Of a DNA stretch of 64,000 bases, positions 12,097-47,379 are shown piece after piece; position 1 is the stretch's first letter, and the number at the start of each line of letters is the position of its first letter. The notes below the pieces were generated by a model, which saw nothing but the letters and a program-made list of their open reading frames with translations, made no database searches and was not told the DNA's origin. Origin of the DNA: Diploscapter coronatus (Eukaryota > Nematoda > Chromadorea > Rhabditida > Rhabditidae); assembly GCA_964036155.1 (NCBI GenBank), contig OZ038422.1:32697201-32761200 (forward strand), in the 5' to 3' direction. The translations under genes were made by a program, and so were the position numbers.

Positions 12097-14123
12097 ATGA
12101 CATTAGACTATACGGTTTTATCTTGTACGTCGAAAGATAGTAAGGCTATCAAAGAGGTCGCTGGTGATGAGGTTTCTCAGCAGAATGGGAATCATGTTTG
12201 CTGGATCACGGCTAGGTTTGAGAATTTTTAGAGGTATCTTGATTTTCTTTTCTTAGAAATCATTCGTACCCACAATCCCTCGTACTTCAATTGGAGCATG
12301 AATCGTATGTTGGATCGGTCGCAGTTACTTGTCATCCGGAGTTCATCCGTACGGATTTTAAAATCTTTATTCGTTGGATACTGGAATTTAGCGTCCTCGT
12401 GCACTTTATCGCTAGGACTTCCACATAGTCGTTTTCGGTCTTCATCTCCTGTGTCTTCGAACGCGGATTACTCTCAGAGTTTCACCTTTGACTTCAAAGC
12501 TTCGACTCGACAGATTATCGGATGTGGGCACAATGCGTTGTTCATTAGGTCAGATGATTCATTTTCATTTGGAAGTTGGACCTTGAAAATTTTAGACTGA
12601 CAGTTCATGGTTTCGTAGATAGCGCCTCCAATCCTCATAGGCAAATTGGAATTTTATCTTTCATGGTGAACGGTTCTGGAATGGATCTACCCGTACCGCA
12701 TTCTCCTAGAGATAGACCAACCCCTAGGTACTTTGGCTATTTCTGTCTTAATATCCGTAAAATTTATCAGAGCCCCAAGTCCAGTCCACTACGTACCACC
12801 ACCCTTGTCGTTACCGACTTATGTGGCCACTCCCCCATCTAGAGACTTGCACATGTTATTTCCCACGAGAAGATCGGTATGCGTTAAGAATTTTTAAAAT
12901 TGCATTTTCCATGCTTCATAAAATCATAACATGAGGGAAAATATCGATTTATTTCCTGGCTTTTGATTGAATTGTGAAGAAAATGAGACATAAAGGGCCG
13001 TGTTATTATGTGTGGGGCGGACTTTGCTTGTTTTAGACTTTTTTCTTTTGACTGAACACGTTGCCATGGCTCTACGTGTTTCTCGTTTTTCTACTAACTT
13101 TATCCCACCATTCACATTTTTCTTGATCTTTTAAGCATCATCATTTGATTTTAATTGGCCAATTTCAATAACATTTATGGGAATCGTGAGATATATCAAT
13201 ATTTTCAACATTTTAGAGGACCCCCTCTCCAATTCAGCCTAGAAAGAAGATGGACTTTTCTAAATCTAGTGATAGTGATGATGAAGAGATTATTTTCACT
13301 AACAACATGTTGAAGCGACGTAAGATAACTATTTTTCCCGTGGAAATATCGATTTTAGTATCGACTAACCGCGATAAACATAAGCTGGAGTTGGACGATG
13401 ATGCAAAGAGAGTAAGTCGTGTTTATTTAGTTTTTCGAGAAAAATAATTTTAGAAGGAAAGATACTACGAGGAATTACAACGGAAAAACGATGAGGCTGA
13501 ATTAACCCCAAGGTATTTTTGTTTAAATCTTTAAAAATCTTTTATGAATAGGATGATTTTCAGAACAAAGGCAAAAATACTTGCTGAGATTCGTGGCTAC
13601 ACTTCGGATGGGAGTAGTAGGATCGACTCGACAGAATTGGACTTAGATTCCAAAGATCCGAAAAACGTGAAACATTTCTTTTCAAAGAGGATGTCCGAAT
13701 TCAATACGATGCTCAGAGCGTTCGAAGTAAAGAAGGAAGAGGCAGTCTGGCGAGAACGGTACGAATTTGAAAATATCATTTTCTTTGAGGACATGATTTT
13801 CAGATATGAAAAAGCCCAGACTTTAGAACAAGCCATCAAGAATCTGAGAGAACGCGAAGCTGGATTGAGAGAATTGTTAGTGGAACGAGCCGATGCTCTA
13901 GATAGAAATGACTATGCTGCCGCTCAAAGGTCAGTATTTAAAAAAGAAAAAAACTGTTATTTGGGATTTTTTCTAGAGCGAAGAATCGATTCGAAACCAA
14001 CATCAACGACGCCTTACATAGTGTTTCTTTGCAAAAGTACTTTTCGGAAGATGAAGTAGGTTTTCCTTGAACTTCTCTAGATAAATTTATCTTTAGATTT
14101 CGAAGATGAAGGGTACAAAGTGA
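12097..14123 (+). CDS. CEP104-like ciliary protein, short form (jelly-roll plus UVR-type coiled coil)
   Basis: Twelve exons join in phase: 12097-12215, 12257-12372, 12416-12548, 12596-12727, 12771-12876, 13217-13319, 13359-13411, 13454-13512, 13564-13758, 13804-13929, 13977-14055, 14097-14123; 415 residues. Residues 1-165 (YPQSLVLQLEHESYVGSVAV, later RQIIGCGHNALFIRLTVHG) follow the N-terminal beta-sandwich of human CEP104. Residues about 335-405 (KAQTLEQAIKNLREREAGL, then ALDRNDYAAAQRAKNRFE) follow its UVR-like coiled coil, where human has LKQAIADL and KEDYDLAKEKK. The linker is Pro-rich, then acidic. Human CEP104 is 925 residues and continues into a TOG domain and zinc fingers; this gene stops at a TGA, with the next gene 401 bases on. 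CEP104 acts at ciliary tips on microtubule plus ends; a ciliary or centriolar role here is inferred. Most introns are 40-47 nt. Confidence 0.75.
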
Positions 14124-14524
14124 AATATTTGCTTTAAATGTGATTCTCAAAGCTTATTCACTTTTTCTTCGATTCGTTAGTGTTAGATGATAAATGAATA
14201 GTTCCCCTCCCTTCTTGGGTATCATTTTGTTATCCTTTTCCCTATCGCGCATATAATGGCTTTTGTTATCTTAACGACACTTTCACTGTCAAAGGCGAAT
14301 GTTGAGCGCCTAGACGTGAATGTGGGTCAGCTGTGAATTCGTTTGCTTTTTCTCTCGTCAGGTTCTCGAGCGTCGAATTTCAATCTCTTTATTGCCTTTC
14401 CAGAAGAAGAGATTCATATCTAGCCCCACCCCCTGTGGGCACGAATCTCTCGCTTATCACTAGGTCATCTTCTTCATCTCTTATCACCTATCAGTTACAC
14501 CCAACCTTCTGTCAGTCAGAAGTG
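14124..14524. other. Short intergenic, promoter of DB-module gene
   Basis: No exon seen. GC-richer sequence around 14410-14470 precedes the ATG at 14525; it is in the right place for a promoter or trans-splice region, but no specific motif is identified. Confidence 0.4.
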
Positions 14525-15357
14525 ATGTATTCCTACGTCGTGTTGGCGCTGCTGCCATTGCTTACGGTGGCTTTGACTCCGAACGAAAAGCTGAAAAAGT
14601 GCTGCGCAACGCTGAAGGAATCTGACAAGGAATGCGTCGAGAAGTTCTGCGACCTCAGTGCCATTTCCCAAGCCAACGTAAGTTTGTTTTCCTTTTATTT
14701 TCGAAAAATCGAATTCCTGAATGCAGATCCTGAACTATCTTTCGACGTGCAGCGACAGAGGACCAACAGTCGGTTTGTGATTTTTTCTTTTTCATTTTTC
14801 ACCTATTACTTCAGGAGAAATGTGGGACTGCGCTTCATTGAGACACGACCACACTGAGTGCTGCAAGGTACGAAAACTTTATTCCGAGGATTGTTGTGAG
14901 TTAAAAATTCCAGGCCAAAGGAGTTGAGGGCAAATGCCTCGAGTATTGTTCGGCTCACGACGGAGTGCCGTCGAATTACCTCGACTACCTCTTCTGTGTT
15001 GAGTCGTTCAACGAGATCCGAGAGTGCTTTGTCGAGCACCTTGAGAAGAACCCCTTCTACAACAAATACACTCACGGCAAAGGAAAGGGCAAGGGAAAGG
15101 GCAACAGGTAAAAGGTATAGACTATTTCCGATTAGACGATGAATTTGTCGTATCTCTTTACAAGAAGCTCTTGATACGTCAATTTTATCGAATAGATAGA
15201 AGATAGAAATTTGACCTAGACTTGGTAACTTTACAGGAACTGGAGAAAGCTCCAAAATAAGAGAAAAGCTCAACAAAGACGCAAAGCTGCGGCTGTTGCT
15301 GCTGCTAAAAAGAAAAAGGGCGAGGAAACTCAAGAACAACTCAAAAAAGACGCCTAA
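14525..15357 (+). CDS. Secreted DB-module protein with Lys-rich tail
   Basis: Five exons: 14525-14677, 14727-14772, 14815-14867, 14914-15107, 15237-15357; 188 residues. Residues 1-18 (MYSYVVLALLPLLTVALT) form a signal peptide. The next hundred residues hold twelve cysteines in the order CC, C, FC, C, C, CC, C, YC, FC, C, the pattern of the nematode DB module (PF01682), ending in IRECFVEHL. The module occurs in many small secreted nematode proteins of unknown role. After it comes HGKGKGKGKGN and a last exon of about 40 mostly Lys, Arg, Ala and Gln residues, which is not typical of the family. If the last intron is kept, the frame ends at once (AGG TAA), giving a form without this tail. Extracellular location is inferred from the signal peptide. 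Confidence 0.88.
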
Positions 15358-15449
15358 ACTCGCCCATTTTAGTTTTAGTTAAAAATTATGCTTATTACAT
15401 ATTGTGCATTTATTTCATTATGGGTTTAGATTCAACTTGTATTGTATAT

Positions 15450-15455
15450 AATAAA
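15450..15455 (+). terminator. Polyadenylation signal of the DB-module gene
   Basis: AATAAA lies 93 bases after the stop codon, in the sense orientation. Confidence 0.65.
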
Positions 15456-17217
15456 GTCTGCAGCAAAGAAAAGAATATCGATAGAATCCCCAAGCCCCAT
15501 ATCTTTGCAAAAATGCGTTTGTGGTAGAAACATGATAGTTTGAAACAAAATTTGGGGAGAAAGTATCCTTCAAATCAAAAGTGTCATGAAAGACCTAGTC
15601 TAGATCGACGATAAATTTAATAGAACGGTTTTGTGCCAAAAACGCGGTCATAATTTTTGCGTCCACACCGTTTGAAGTTCGCCAAAATGTGTTCATTTTA
15701 GGTGACAGATCTGTGCGATTTTTTCAGTCTAGAAAATTTTTTAACTTTATTTTTTCCTCACGAAAGTCTTATTTACATCCTTGGTGACATTTCTGCACAA
15801 AAATTTAATTCGAAACACCAATTCGACATATCTATTTGGGGCCCTAAATATAAAAAAAATTAAAAAAAAAGATTTTAATCAGAAATTAAAAAATTCCCTA
15901 TTGATGAGCTGGCAATTTGAAGTCGTTGTTGAAATATATATATATATATATATATATGATCGAGCATACAAAATATAGACATATAAAGAAAAGCCCGCCT
16001 CATCCTAACATCAACAGAATTAATGCCCAATCCTTGCACACATTTTTACCACTTGCACAATTTCTTCATTTTCTTATGTTGCTCATTTCCCACTCATTTC
16101 TCCATCTTTTTCATTTGCAAATCGTCATGGTTTGGTCTCAGGACTGGAATCCCAAGGCTGCAACGCCAAGGGACGGAGCGCCAAAACTTAGGGTTCATCA
16201 AAGTTAGGGATCACCAAGAATAGATCGAGGTCTAGGCTTCTAAAAATTGAACTCGTCAGAAAATAGATAGCAATTTCATTGGAAAATCATCGTCGCATGT
16301 AGTCTTACAATTAGGCTTAATTTATTTCACTTCACTTGAATTTCAACACTGTCGCGACGTCGACAAGATGGTAACTTCAACAACTTCAACTCCATTACTT
16401 CTAGATTTTTAAAATGAAAACCGGACTAGATTCTAATCTTTTTAAACCATACGATTTTTATAGGATTAGGCTAAATTGTATTTCTTCAAACGCAAACTTT
16501 TCTCTACAACTTTACAGGATTTGATAGGTTAAAATTGATCTAGATTTCATCACTTGGAGTGTAGCAAATCTAACAAAAACTTCAAATAATAAAAAAAATT
16601 TATTTTAGAAGTCTTGTAAGTAAAAATCGTGTTTTATTCAAGAACGAATAAGATATAAAATTCATCAATACTTTTGCGAAAAGTGTAAGAGAGACACATG
16701 AGATCGTTGTGGGGGTGTAGTCGGAATATAGGATTTTGATAATTTAAGGCAAGGAAAAGCAACAGACATTTTGACCCGAATTAGAAAAAATATTCACTCA
16801 CCTAACGCTAAATTTCTTACTTCATTCTCACAAAAATAAGATTTTTATCATCAAAATTGCGCTAGAGAAGTAGTTATACAACATTTAGTACTGTATTTTG
16901 TAATGATTTTAAAAAATCTTTTTTTTTCAAAATGCAGCACTTTACAAAATTCCAAATAAAAATCTAAACACGATACATCACGAAATTTTGCCTAATAGAA
17001 TAAAATAATCAAGTAGAGAACAAACCTGCTTGCACCTCTATGATATAGGATTTGCACGTAGTATAAAAATTTGATTTACGCGAGCTCGAACTCGCAAAAG
17101 AATCAAGAAAATACTTCAAATCGCATAAACTTACACAAAATTCAAAAATTTGCTACATATAAAATCAAGAGGAGATTCAAATGAAAGAGTTGCCTCAAAT
17201 AGCGAATTTCGAGTGAG
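15456..17217. other. Convergent intergenic region, AT-rich
   Basis: Lies between the 3' ends of the DB-module gene (+) and pde-3 (-). It contains an AT dinucleotide tract and no supported exon; open frames here lack splice sites or family signals. Confidence 0.5.
15934..15957. repeat. AT dinucleotide microsatellite
   Basis: About twelve uninterrupted AT units in intergenic DNA. Confidence 0.9.
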
Positions 17218-39998
<22,781 letters not shown>

Positions 39999-40991
39999 CT
40001 ATTAATCGAAGAGAGCGCGAAAGCGTCACTTCCAAATTCATTACTTGAGACAAGCAAAGAGTAAACGAGATACGCTTGTCGTATTCATCAAGAGTGTTGA
40101 CTTGGAAAGATTAAAGGCAAGTAAACAAAACGAAGTCGAAACCATTCATGAAATTGCTCCGAGGCGCGCAATCTCTGATCTTTTGATATATCGGAATGAC
40201 AGAAGTTCGAAATTCGAAAAAAAAAAAATGATCGAAAAATCAACCCCTGAAAAAGCAATGTTTGAGCGGTTCCAACTACATTCCATTATATCGGCGTGAT
40301 TTTCGTTTGCAAAAATTTACGCGCATTTGTTTCGGCAGTGGCAAATTTTTTCGCTCCCCCGCGCAAAGCTCCATGTGATTGTGATTGTTTCTTGTATTTC
40401 ATTCGATCATTCTCGCGCGCGCGCACGGCTCGTCGCCTTTTCTGGAAGCTTATAGTCGTGTGTGCTCGATTGTTTCACGTTTTCGCTTGCGTTCAGCGAG
40501 TGCATACGCGCGCGCGCGCACCTCGCGCGTCCCGATGAGAATGGACGCCATAGAATTCGAAATTCGAAACCTCTTCTCAATCTCTTCGTTGATGTATTTC
40601 CCAGCTTCTGACTGTATAAGGTCTCTTGATCATGCACAATATTTCGCCGTCGTCTTATGCTCTACAGTACGCCACGCCCCGACAGAGTGTCCATGGCAGC
40701 GTCCACTCTCTCGCGGCATTTCTCTCTCCTCTCTGCTTTTTTCTGTGCCTCTCTCTCTCTCCCTCTCTCTTGCCGGCTACAAAAGCCCCTGTGCAGCTTG
40801 TATTTGACTCTTCGCCACTCTCTCTTCTCCCCATTCATATAGCCGAGAGAAGACTGTCGTTGAGCCATCAGTCGTCGTCGCATCCTCATTCCCTCAGCCC
40901 ATCGCATTCCTTTCGTTTAAGCAACTCCGAAAATACTCGATAGTTTTAGCCGAAGTCTCACACTTGAACTTTACCGGTGCCCAAACTCGAA
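39999..40991. promoter_or_regulatory. Divergent promoter region of pde-3 and the mucin-like gene
   Basis: This kilobase lies between the most upstream pde-3 exon proposed (-) and the ATG of the mucin-like gene (+). It carries alternating CG tracts (about 40414-40426 and 40506-40521) and a CT-rich block (about 40725-40780), and may also hold the missing first exon of pde-3, which I could not place with confidence. Confidence 0.4.
40506..40521. repeat. CG dinucleotide tract
   Basis: Alternating purine-pyrimidine ACGCGCGCGCGCGCAC, able in principle to adopt Z-form DNA, in the divergent promoter region. Confidence 0.8.
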
Positions 40992-42249
40992 ATGAAACAG
41001 TACCGTAATTTATTTATTTTCTTGCTCCTCGGAATAGCTACTATAGAGGTGAGTCGCTATTTATTATCATTTGATCAAATTTTTCTTATCATTTCTTGGA
41101 TCACTGCTCTCTACTTTTCAGTAGAGACGCTGATCACTCTTCTTTGTTCAAATTGAAAAATTCGGAACTTTCTTACTTGGTCAAAAATTTTGCAACTCCA
41201 TGAACTCGTAAAGTTTCAACATCTACCTCAAGCTACAGCGAATTTCATTGAGCCTATTGAACCCCTCTCGTTCTTCCGATGTTGACCTCTGACTTCATTT
41301 CCTTTCATCGTAGTTCCGGTTTCTACGGTGCAGAAACTTCCTGCAATTTTTCTTCATGGTGCTTTGGATATTTTTACGGAAATGCGAAATTCGATCCCCT
41401 AGTAGATTTCGCCCAAGTGGAATATATTATTGGGAGTATCGAGCGATCCTCCCTCAGTCTGCAAAAACGCTTAGACAATCGGACTCCAGGGGGACTTTCG
41501 AGACTATACAAAGGGATGGATGACAAAGCAAATACCGAAATCTGATGGTCAACTTGTGGACATTCTCGAAATTGTGCTTCAACAATGTGGTTTTTTTTTT
41601 TTTTTTAAATGATAGAAAAGTTCGATTCTGGAACTTCGATGCGCACCCTTTGATTTTGAAAATGGCGTCATTTTCTAGCTAGCGGGAACCCTCTTTATGT
41701 TTATGGACTACAAGTGGAGGAGTTTTTTGCTCATGGCTCTTATGGCCATTCTATCTTATTGATCTTCTAAATATATTCAAATCCTGAATATCCCTGGAAA
41801 GTCTTTTTAATATGGATTGTGTTTCAGGCCCTGTCCCCAAACACCCCCAAGGAATTCTGGGTACGAGCCAAGCGACAGCAGTGCCGATGTGTGCGCAACC
41901 AGAACGGCAATGGACTCACTTGCAGCTGTGCGCAAACGCCAACTGTAAGTGAAGTGGGAAAGAACACAGACGCGAACGAGAAGAGGACATATGACATTTT
42001 TGTCTGTCCTTTTAACGATTCGTTGAGTTGAATATTGAATGATTATAGCTCTTCTTCATCCATGGCACTTGTCCTAACGTTTTCAGCGATTTTGCGAACT
42101 CATACACAATTTACAGTAGTCGCTAGTTTGAAAGACCACTCTTTGTGCTCTTTTGTGACGATCGTTGTCTGCACGCATTTTTGCAAAAACTTTGCCGCCA
42201 ACCGCAGAAAAAGCGCAATACGCGCATTTCTAGCAAATGTTGTTTTCTC

Positions 42250-42283
<34 letters not shown>

Positions 42284-45200
42284 GTGACAGCCAAGAAAGG
42301 TCATAACGAGGGAGAACTATGAACGCTTCGGATTATAAGACATCTTTAAAAATGGCATGAGTATCGATAAAAACGCGTACGACGCGCACTTGTTTCTTTC
42401 ATCTTGACTCGACTTCCGGTATGAGGCACATACACCTTTTTATTTATTTATTCGAGAGCAATTTCTGTTGACCGAAGAGATGTGAAGTGAGAATGAGAGG
42501 GCGCGAACAGTGTTTCTGCGAGAAAAGCCATTTTGAAAAAATAAGAGGACGAACACTTTTATGAAATCGAAAATGCGCATTTTTGCTGAAAAAAAGATCT
42601 GGAATTTAAATAATTTCCGATTCCTTATCCATTCTTTGACCAGAACATAAAATAGGTTCGAGCCTTCAAGCTCTGGTGCACTTTCGATGAAAATCAAGCA
42701 GACAGAAAAACAAGCCAAGTGTCCATTGACCATTCATCACTAGCCTCAAGCATGTTGGGCATGTTCCGTCTATCAGGATTTCACGTCGGCGAAATGCAAA
42801 CACGAAAGAAATATATAGTCATTCGACCAAAGAATAAATCGAGCTCCGCATAGTAAAAACGATCTTTCGAGTCTGCGACTGTTGCCCGGTCGACAGCAAA
42901 ATTGAGCACATTTCACTTTCACTTGTCATGCGGTTGCAACTTGCAAGAGCTATGAGGAAATCAATAAAGAGTTTTTCGAAGTTGCTGAACTTTACGTTCA
43001 GGACCCCAATGTGGCTGCCGCCCACCTCAACAGCATTTTGGCCGACGATGTGGCCTCTCAACAACAGGACTTGGCTAACCAGATCGCTCAGCAACAGTCC
43101 CAGCAGATGGCTCAGAGTGGCCAATCTGGCATTGGAAGGTTGGCTTGTCTCATAGCGCGATCATAGCCCCCCGGTGTTACGGTGCTATTTGTTGTATAGT
43201 TCGTGTTGCAGGTGTGCTTGTCTCCAAATCGTCTTCCACGGCAACCCCCAGTATCAGTGTCAATGCGCCGACAACACTGGAACCACGGTAAAATCACTTC
43301 TTTCGATTTGAAAGGAGATGATCGAAATTAAGATTCCCACGACCGTCGTCCCCACGCTTCCTCCTATTACTTCGACGACCACTCAGGCTCCAATCACGGT
43401 CATTCCAACTACCGCCACCCAGGTACGTCCAAAATCAGTTGGGATGAGCACGCATGCTGACTGCTGAATGAGAATGGCTTGAACGGTCATGGAAATTCCT
43501 TTCTAGGCACCAATTATCACAACAGCCCCTACTGTCGGTACAACTCAGCCACCGATTGTGACCACAGCTCCTCCAACGGTAATCACCACTCAGACCTTGC
43601 CACCTTCGATTCAAACCTTGCCACCTTCGACTCAAACCTTGCCTCCAATCACTAGCACCACACCTGCTTACTATCCAACTACTCAAACTCAGGTCAACAA
43701 TTTGATTGCTCGTTTTTCTGTCACGCGGCATGTCACCAGTAATGATATTCCATGAGAATAACTCTATTGCTATAAAAAGCCTCTCTTGCTCATTCTAGTT
43801 ATGATGAATAACTCGATGAGTGCGTATACAGTCTGCCAAATATTAGCTTGACACTTGGATGACTTGCAATGTGATTTGTTCTGGTTAAATTGACCGTATC
43901 TGATCAATGTCACTAGTTTAGGCCAACCATTGCCAGTGTATCATGATCCGTATTTCCTCGCCATCGTCCGCGCAGTACCAGTGCGCTTGTCCAACTCAGG
44001 TACGAGATTATTGACTTGCCTGAATAACACATTAGAAAGGCAATAGCATAATCAAGTTCTTCATGAGAGTCTAGAAAGTAGGTGAAGGAAGTAGCATGCC
44101 ATTTCTAGTTCACGAAGAATGCATCATTTCACTTGATATCTTACTGATCGTTTTAGTTTGAGGTGAACATTTTTCAACATTAACTCTGCAATGATGAATA
44201 ACATATGCACTGAGTGAGCAAATGCAACAGCGACAGCGTTTTCCGAGTGTCATTACGAATATGTTTGAATGTCTAATTTCTAGGAGCTAACCAGTACCTC
44301 AGTGCCCGTAGTTACGACCACACTTCCACCGGTTACCTTGCCGCCCGTCACCTTGCCACCCGTTACCCAGACTCAGCCCCCTGTTGTTGTTACAACCCAA
44401 ACCCAGCCACCTGTTATCGTCACTCAACCCCCAGTGACAGCCACACTACCACCCGTGACTCTTCCACCGGTGACTCTTCCACCCGTCACACTTCCGCCCG
44501 TCACCTCGACCGAACTCGTCGTCACCACTCACCAGCCCACACCAACGACGACATACCCAGCTGTTGGCACGATCAACGCGACCTCCGAGGGCTGCGTCTG
44601 CATCGAGCCGACCACTCAGACGATCGTCCCGAGCTGCGGATGCAATTGTAATTGCGCTACGCTGACGGTCAGTGTACCGTACGGCGTGTGTTGTTGTCCT
44701 CAGCAATTATCGGTAATTGGAAATAAGACATTGCCGCTACGCTAGGCACTTAAGATGAGCACTCTAAAATCACTTATTTTAAGATCATTCACACTCACAT
44801 TTTTACTTTTCGGCACACACGGCTGATTATTTAATTTGACGCACACACACACGCACATACACGCACACACGATATTCTAACTTTGCTATGAGCTTCGCTT
44901 AAACCGTGTTCTCTAACAATTTGCTCATTTTGTTGTTCAAAATGAGAGGAATTTTTGAGAACATGGTCATTTCTATTTTGCCAGACATAGAGTTAGGCGT
45001 TGCTTATAGCGCTTGTTAGATAATGTGATATTGTATAGCAAATTAGAATTACACCATTTTGAATGCATTGGAGAAATTCTCTCAACCGGTAACCTCGATC
45101 AAGTATGTCATTTTCGCATGTCTTTCACACTAGTAAAGTAGTAGTAGTATGCAGTAATTTAGTGGCATGTGTACGATTTGAACACTTTCACGGTGATGAA

Positions 45201-46028
45201 ATTTTCTATTGTAGTGACAACAAATTTCATCCGCTTGTACAACACACCCTAATTTTTGATTTGTGATCGGCTAATCGAGTGAATTTTAGCAAGGAACCCA
45301 ACCACAACCAATCCTTGTCGACGAAGGAATCACTAACGCTGCACCAACACTCGCACCAGTCGTGGTAAGATGTCGCCAATGATTGATTTTTGAGTAAATC
45401 GCGGTGTGCAACTAATATCTTTGAATACCATCAATTAATGTTTGTCGGTTTGACGTTGCAATTTTTAATTAGTAGGAGAATAAGACTCGAAAAATTCGAT
45501 TCAGAGAAAAGTCTAGACCGAAAAAATTCAGCCCACCCCCGCGTCGATTTTGGCTGATGCGAGCGTTGCCCAAACTGCTCAAACAGTCCAAACAGCTACT
45601 GATTCCACTGGTGTCGTTTCGGTCCCTCAGCAAAGTACGTTAGCTCCTCGAAAGTTGAAAATTCCAATTTCACGATTCCAGCCCCACTGGAGCAGACAGC
45701 AGTGCAGACACAGCCACAACAGCAGCAGCAACAGCAATATCCTCTGACCACGACGTGCGTCATGTACGTTGGTGTTCCTGCAGGACCTTGCACTTGTCTG
45801 CCACAATACGACGCGTGTGCACCGAACATTTGCTGTTTGAAAGCTCGGTACAGAAGCATCAAGGTATATTTGGCCAAAATGGAAGATTTTGCGAAAAACG
45901 ACCAAATTTAGCCCCACCAAAATCGAATTGCCTTCGAACCGCCTACCACTGAGCCTTCGATGGTTGACATGATGATGCACGTGTTGAAAAAGATCAAAAC
46001 CAACCTCAACCAACACAGGCGACGATGA
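40992..46028 (+). CDS. Secreted mucin-like protein with repeated CxC...CxC modules
   Basis: Twelve exons join in phase: 40992-41048, 41828-41944, 42948-43138, 43212-43287, 43333-43422, 43507-43692, 43922-43999, 44284-44712, 45290-45364, 45532-45634, 45682-45863, 45912-46028; 566 residues. Residues 1-19 (MKQYRNLFIFLLLGIATIE) are a signal peptide. Cys modules of the form CxC-(10 to 14)-CxC occur at residues 38-53, 123-140 and 243-262, with a fourth, denser one near 370-385 (GCVCIEP ... SCGCNCNC), followed by VCCCPQQ. A related TCVMYVG ... CTCLPQ ... NICC lies in exon 11. Between them are Thr/Pro exons (TLPPVTLPPVT, QTLPPSTQTLPP) that should be O-glycosylated, a Gln-rich helical exon (42948-43138) and a QQQQQQ run. 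The C-terminus is basic. I do not recognise a named family; an extracellular matrix, cuticle or mucus role is inferred. Exon 8 may read through to a stop at 44743-44745. Confidence 0.8.
42253..42280. repeat. GA dinucleotide microsatellite
   Basis: About fourteen uninterrupted GA units inside the second intron of the mucin-like gene. Confidence 0.9.
44841..44870. repeat. CA-rich microsatellite
   Basis: Interrupted CA repeat (GCACACACACACGCACATAC and on) in the intron after exon 8 of the mucin-like gene. Confidence 0.85.
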
Positions 46029-46376
46029 GTCAATCAATCAATTAGAGCTATTCGTTATTGATTTGTTGAAAAATCAATAATTTATTGATTTTTGAGATTT
46101 AATTATTGTAAGAAAAACAAACAAGTCGATGTCAGAGTCGATTTACAAGTTGCATACGGTATCGATTAGGTAACGGCACACACCACGGCCATATCTCACG
46201 CACGCACTAATCTCAAGCAAAGCTCCGACCCTTGAATGCGGTATCTTCAATTTTAGCCTAAAATTGAGATGTTAGATAAAGGATACCCTGTTCAGTCCAG
46301 TCGGTCTTTGCAAGTTATTATTTAATTTCCTAAGAAAACTCGTATTTATAAGTGTTCACCCCCACATTTTCATTGC

Positions 46377-46382
46377 AATAAA
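46377..46382 (+). terminator. Polyadenylation signal of the mucin-like gene
   Basis: AATAAA about 350 bases past the stop codon at 46026-46028, in AT-rich DNA. Confidence 0.5.
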
Positions 46383-47379
46383 ATGAAAATTTATTATCTT
46401 CGAAATACATCGTTATAAATTAGAGAAAGTTTTTTAATTAAAATACAATCTTGTCAATGTAAAATGGGTTACTTATGCTTACAAAAGTTGATTTCACTGG
46501 ATAGTTGGTAAAATGCTGATAAATGATGAATACACACAGGGACGAGAATAATCGTGATTTCAAATAGTCAATGGCATAATTTCCTGAACAATAGTCGTAG
46601 ATAATCATCAGCAAAATATGATGGGAATTATTGCTCAAGCAATGAGTTTGTATTTTCTTAGAATTAGTGATTTTGTATTGCTATGGATTCTAAGCGAAGG
46701 AATCAAAAATTAATTTGTATAGAACTTAAGTAGGTCAGAATTAAAGTAACCAATAGAGGAATATTAAAAGTCATTCTTGCGATATTTTTAGAGATCAGAA
46801 TTTCGGAAAGCTTGCGATAATATTAGAACGACACACACACATACACACGATAGATAGAGAATATTATGAAATATGAAATTCACATTTTGAATACGAAAGC
46901 AACAACGGAGACAAAATTTCTAGAAAGTGGTAGATTGAAGTTCTTTCGGAGTCGTCTAGCTAGGATAGTTTTGTTGCACATTAGAACGATTTGACTGGTT
47001 TGTCTTTGAACTCGGTGAAAGTTGGTTTGGTCTAGAGTACTAAATTTGATAACTTTCACTGGTTTTGAGGGCTTGTAAATAGTAACAATCGTCGATTTAC
47101 ATCAGACTATGAGAATAGTAGAAATAAATAGCAAATTCGAAAAAGTATTGGTTTATCAGAAACAATAGGTCTAGGAAATTATAGAAAAAGAACAATTGAC
47201 ATCGGTGAATAGGTGAATTTCAGAAGGATGCATGGATTGGTGATTCTTTCCGAGAAGATGTTCATTTAATTGCAAAGTAAGGAAAGTCTTATGCTAAAAG
47301 ATCGTTATTTTCTAATTAGCTTGCTTTGCTATTAAATTTACATTCTCTTATTGGCTTTGGAAGAAATTCTAGAGGAAAC
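46383..47379. other. Convergent intergenic region
   Basis: Between the 3' ends of the mucin-like gene (+) and cog-1 (-). AT-rich, with a short CA tract near 46833-46848. No supported exon. Confidence 0.5.

Noticed and set aside
15934..15957. AT tract as a possible structural or origin element
   Set aside because: A plain dinucleotide microsatellite explains it.
42649..42670. tRNA-like B box (GGTTCGAGCC)
   Set aside because: No A box or cloverleaf arms can be found at the right distance.
44446..44706. 86-codon minus-strand open frame rich in Gly, Trp and Arg
   Set aside because: It is the shadow of the TLPPV repeat exon of the mucin-like gene.
44743..44745. Stop codon as the true end of the mucin-like gene
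   Set aside because: A GT donor at 44713 in phase 0 joins cleanly to four more exons that add a further Cys module and a proper 3' end; read-through remains a possible minor form.
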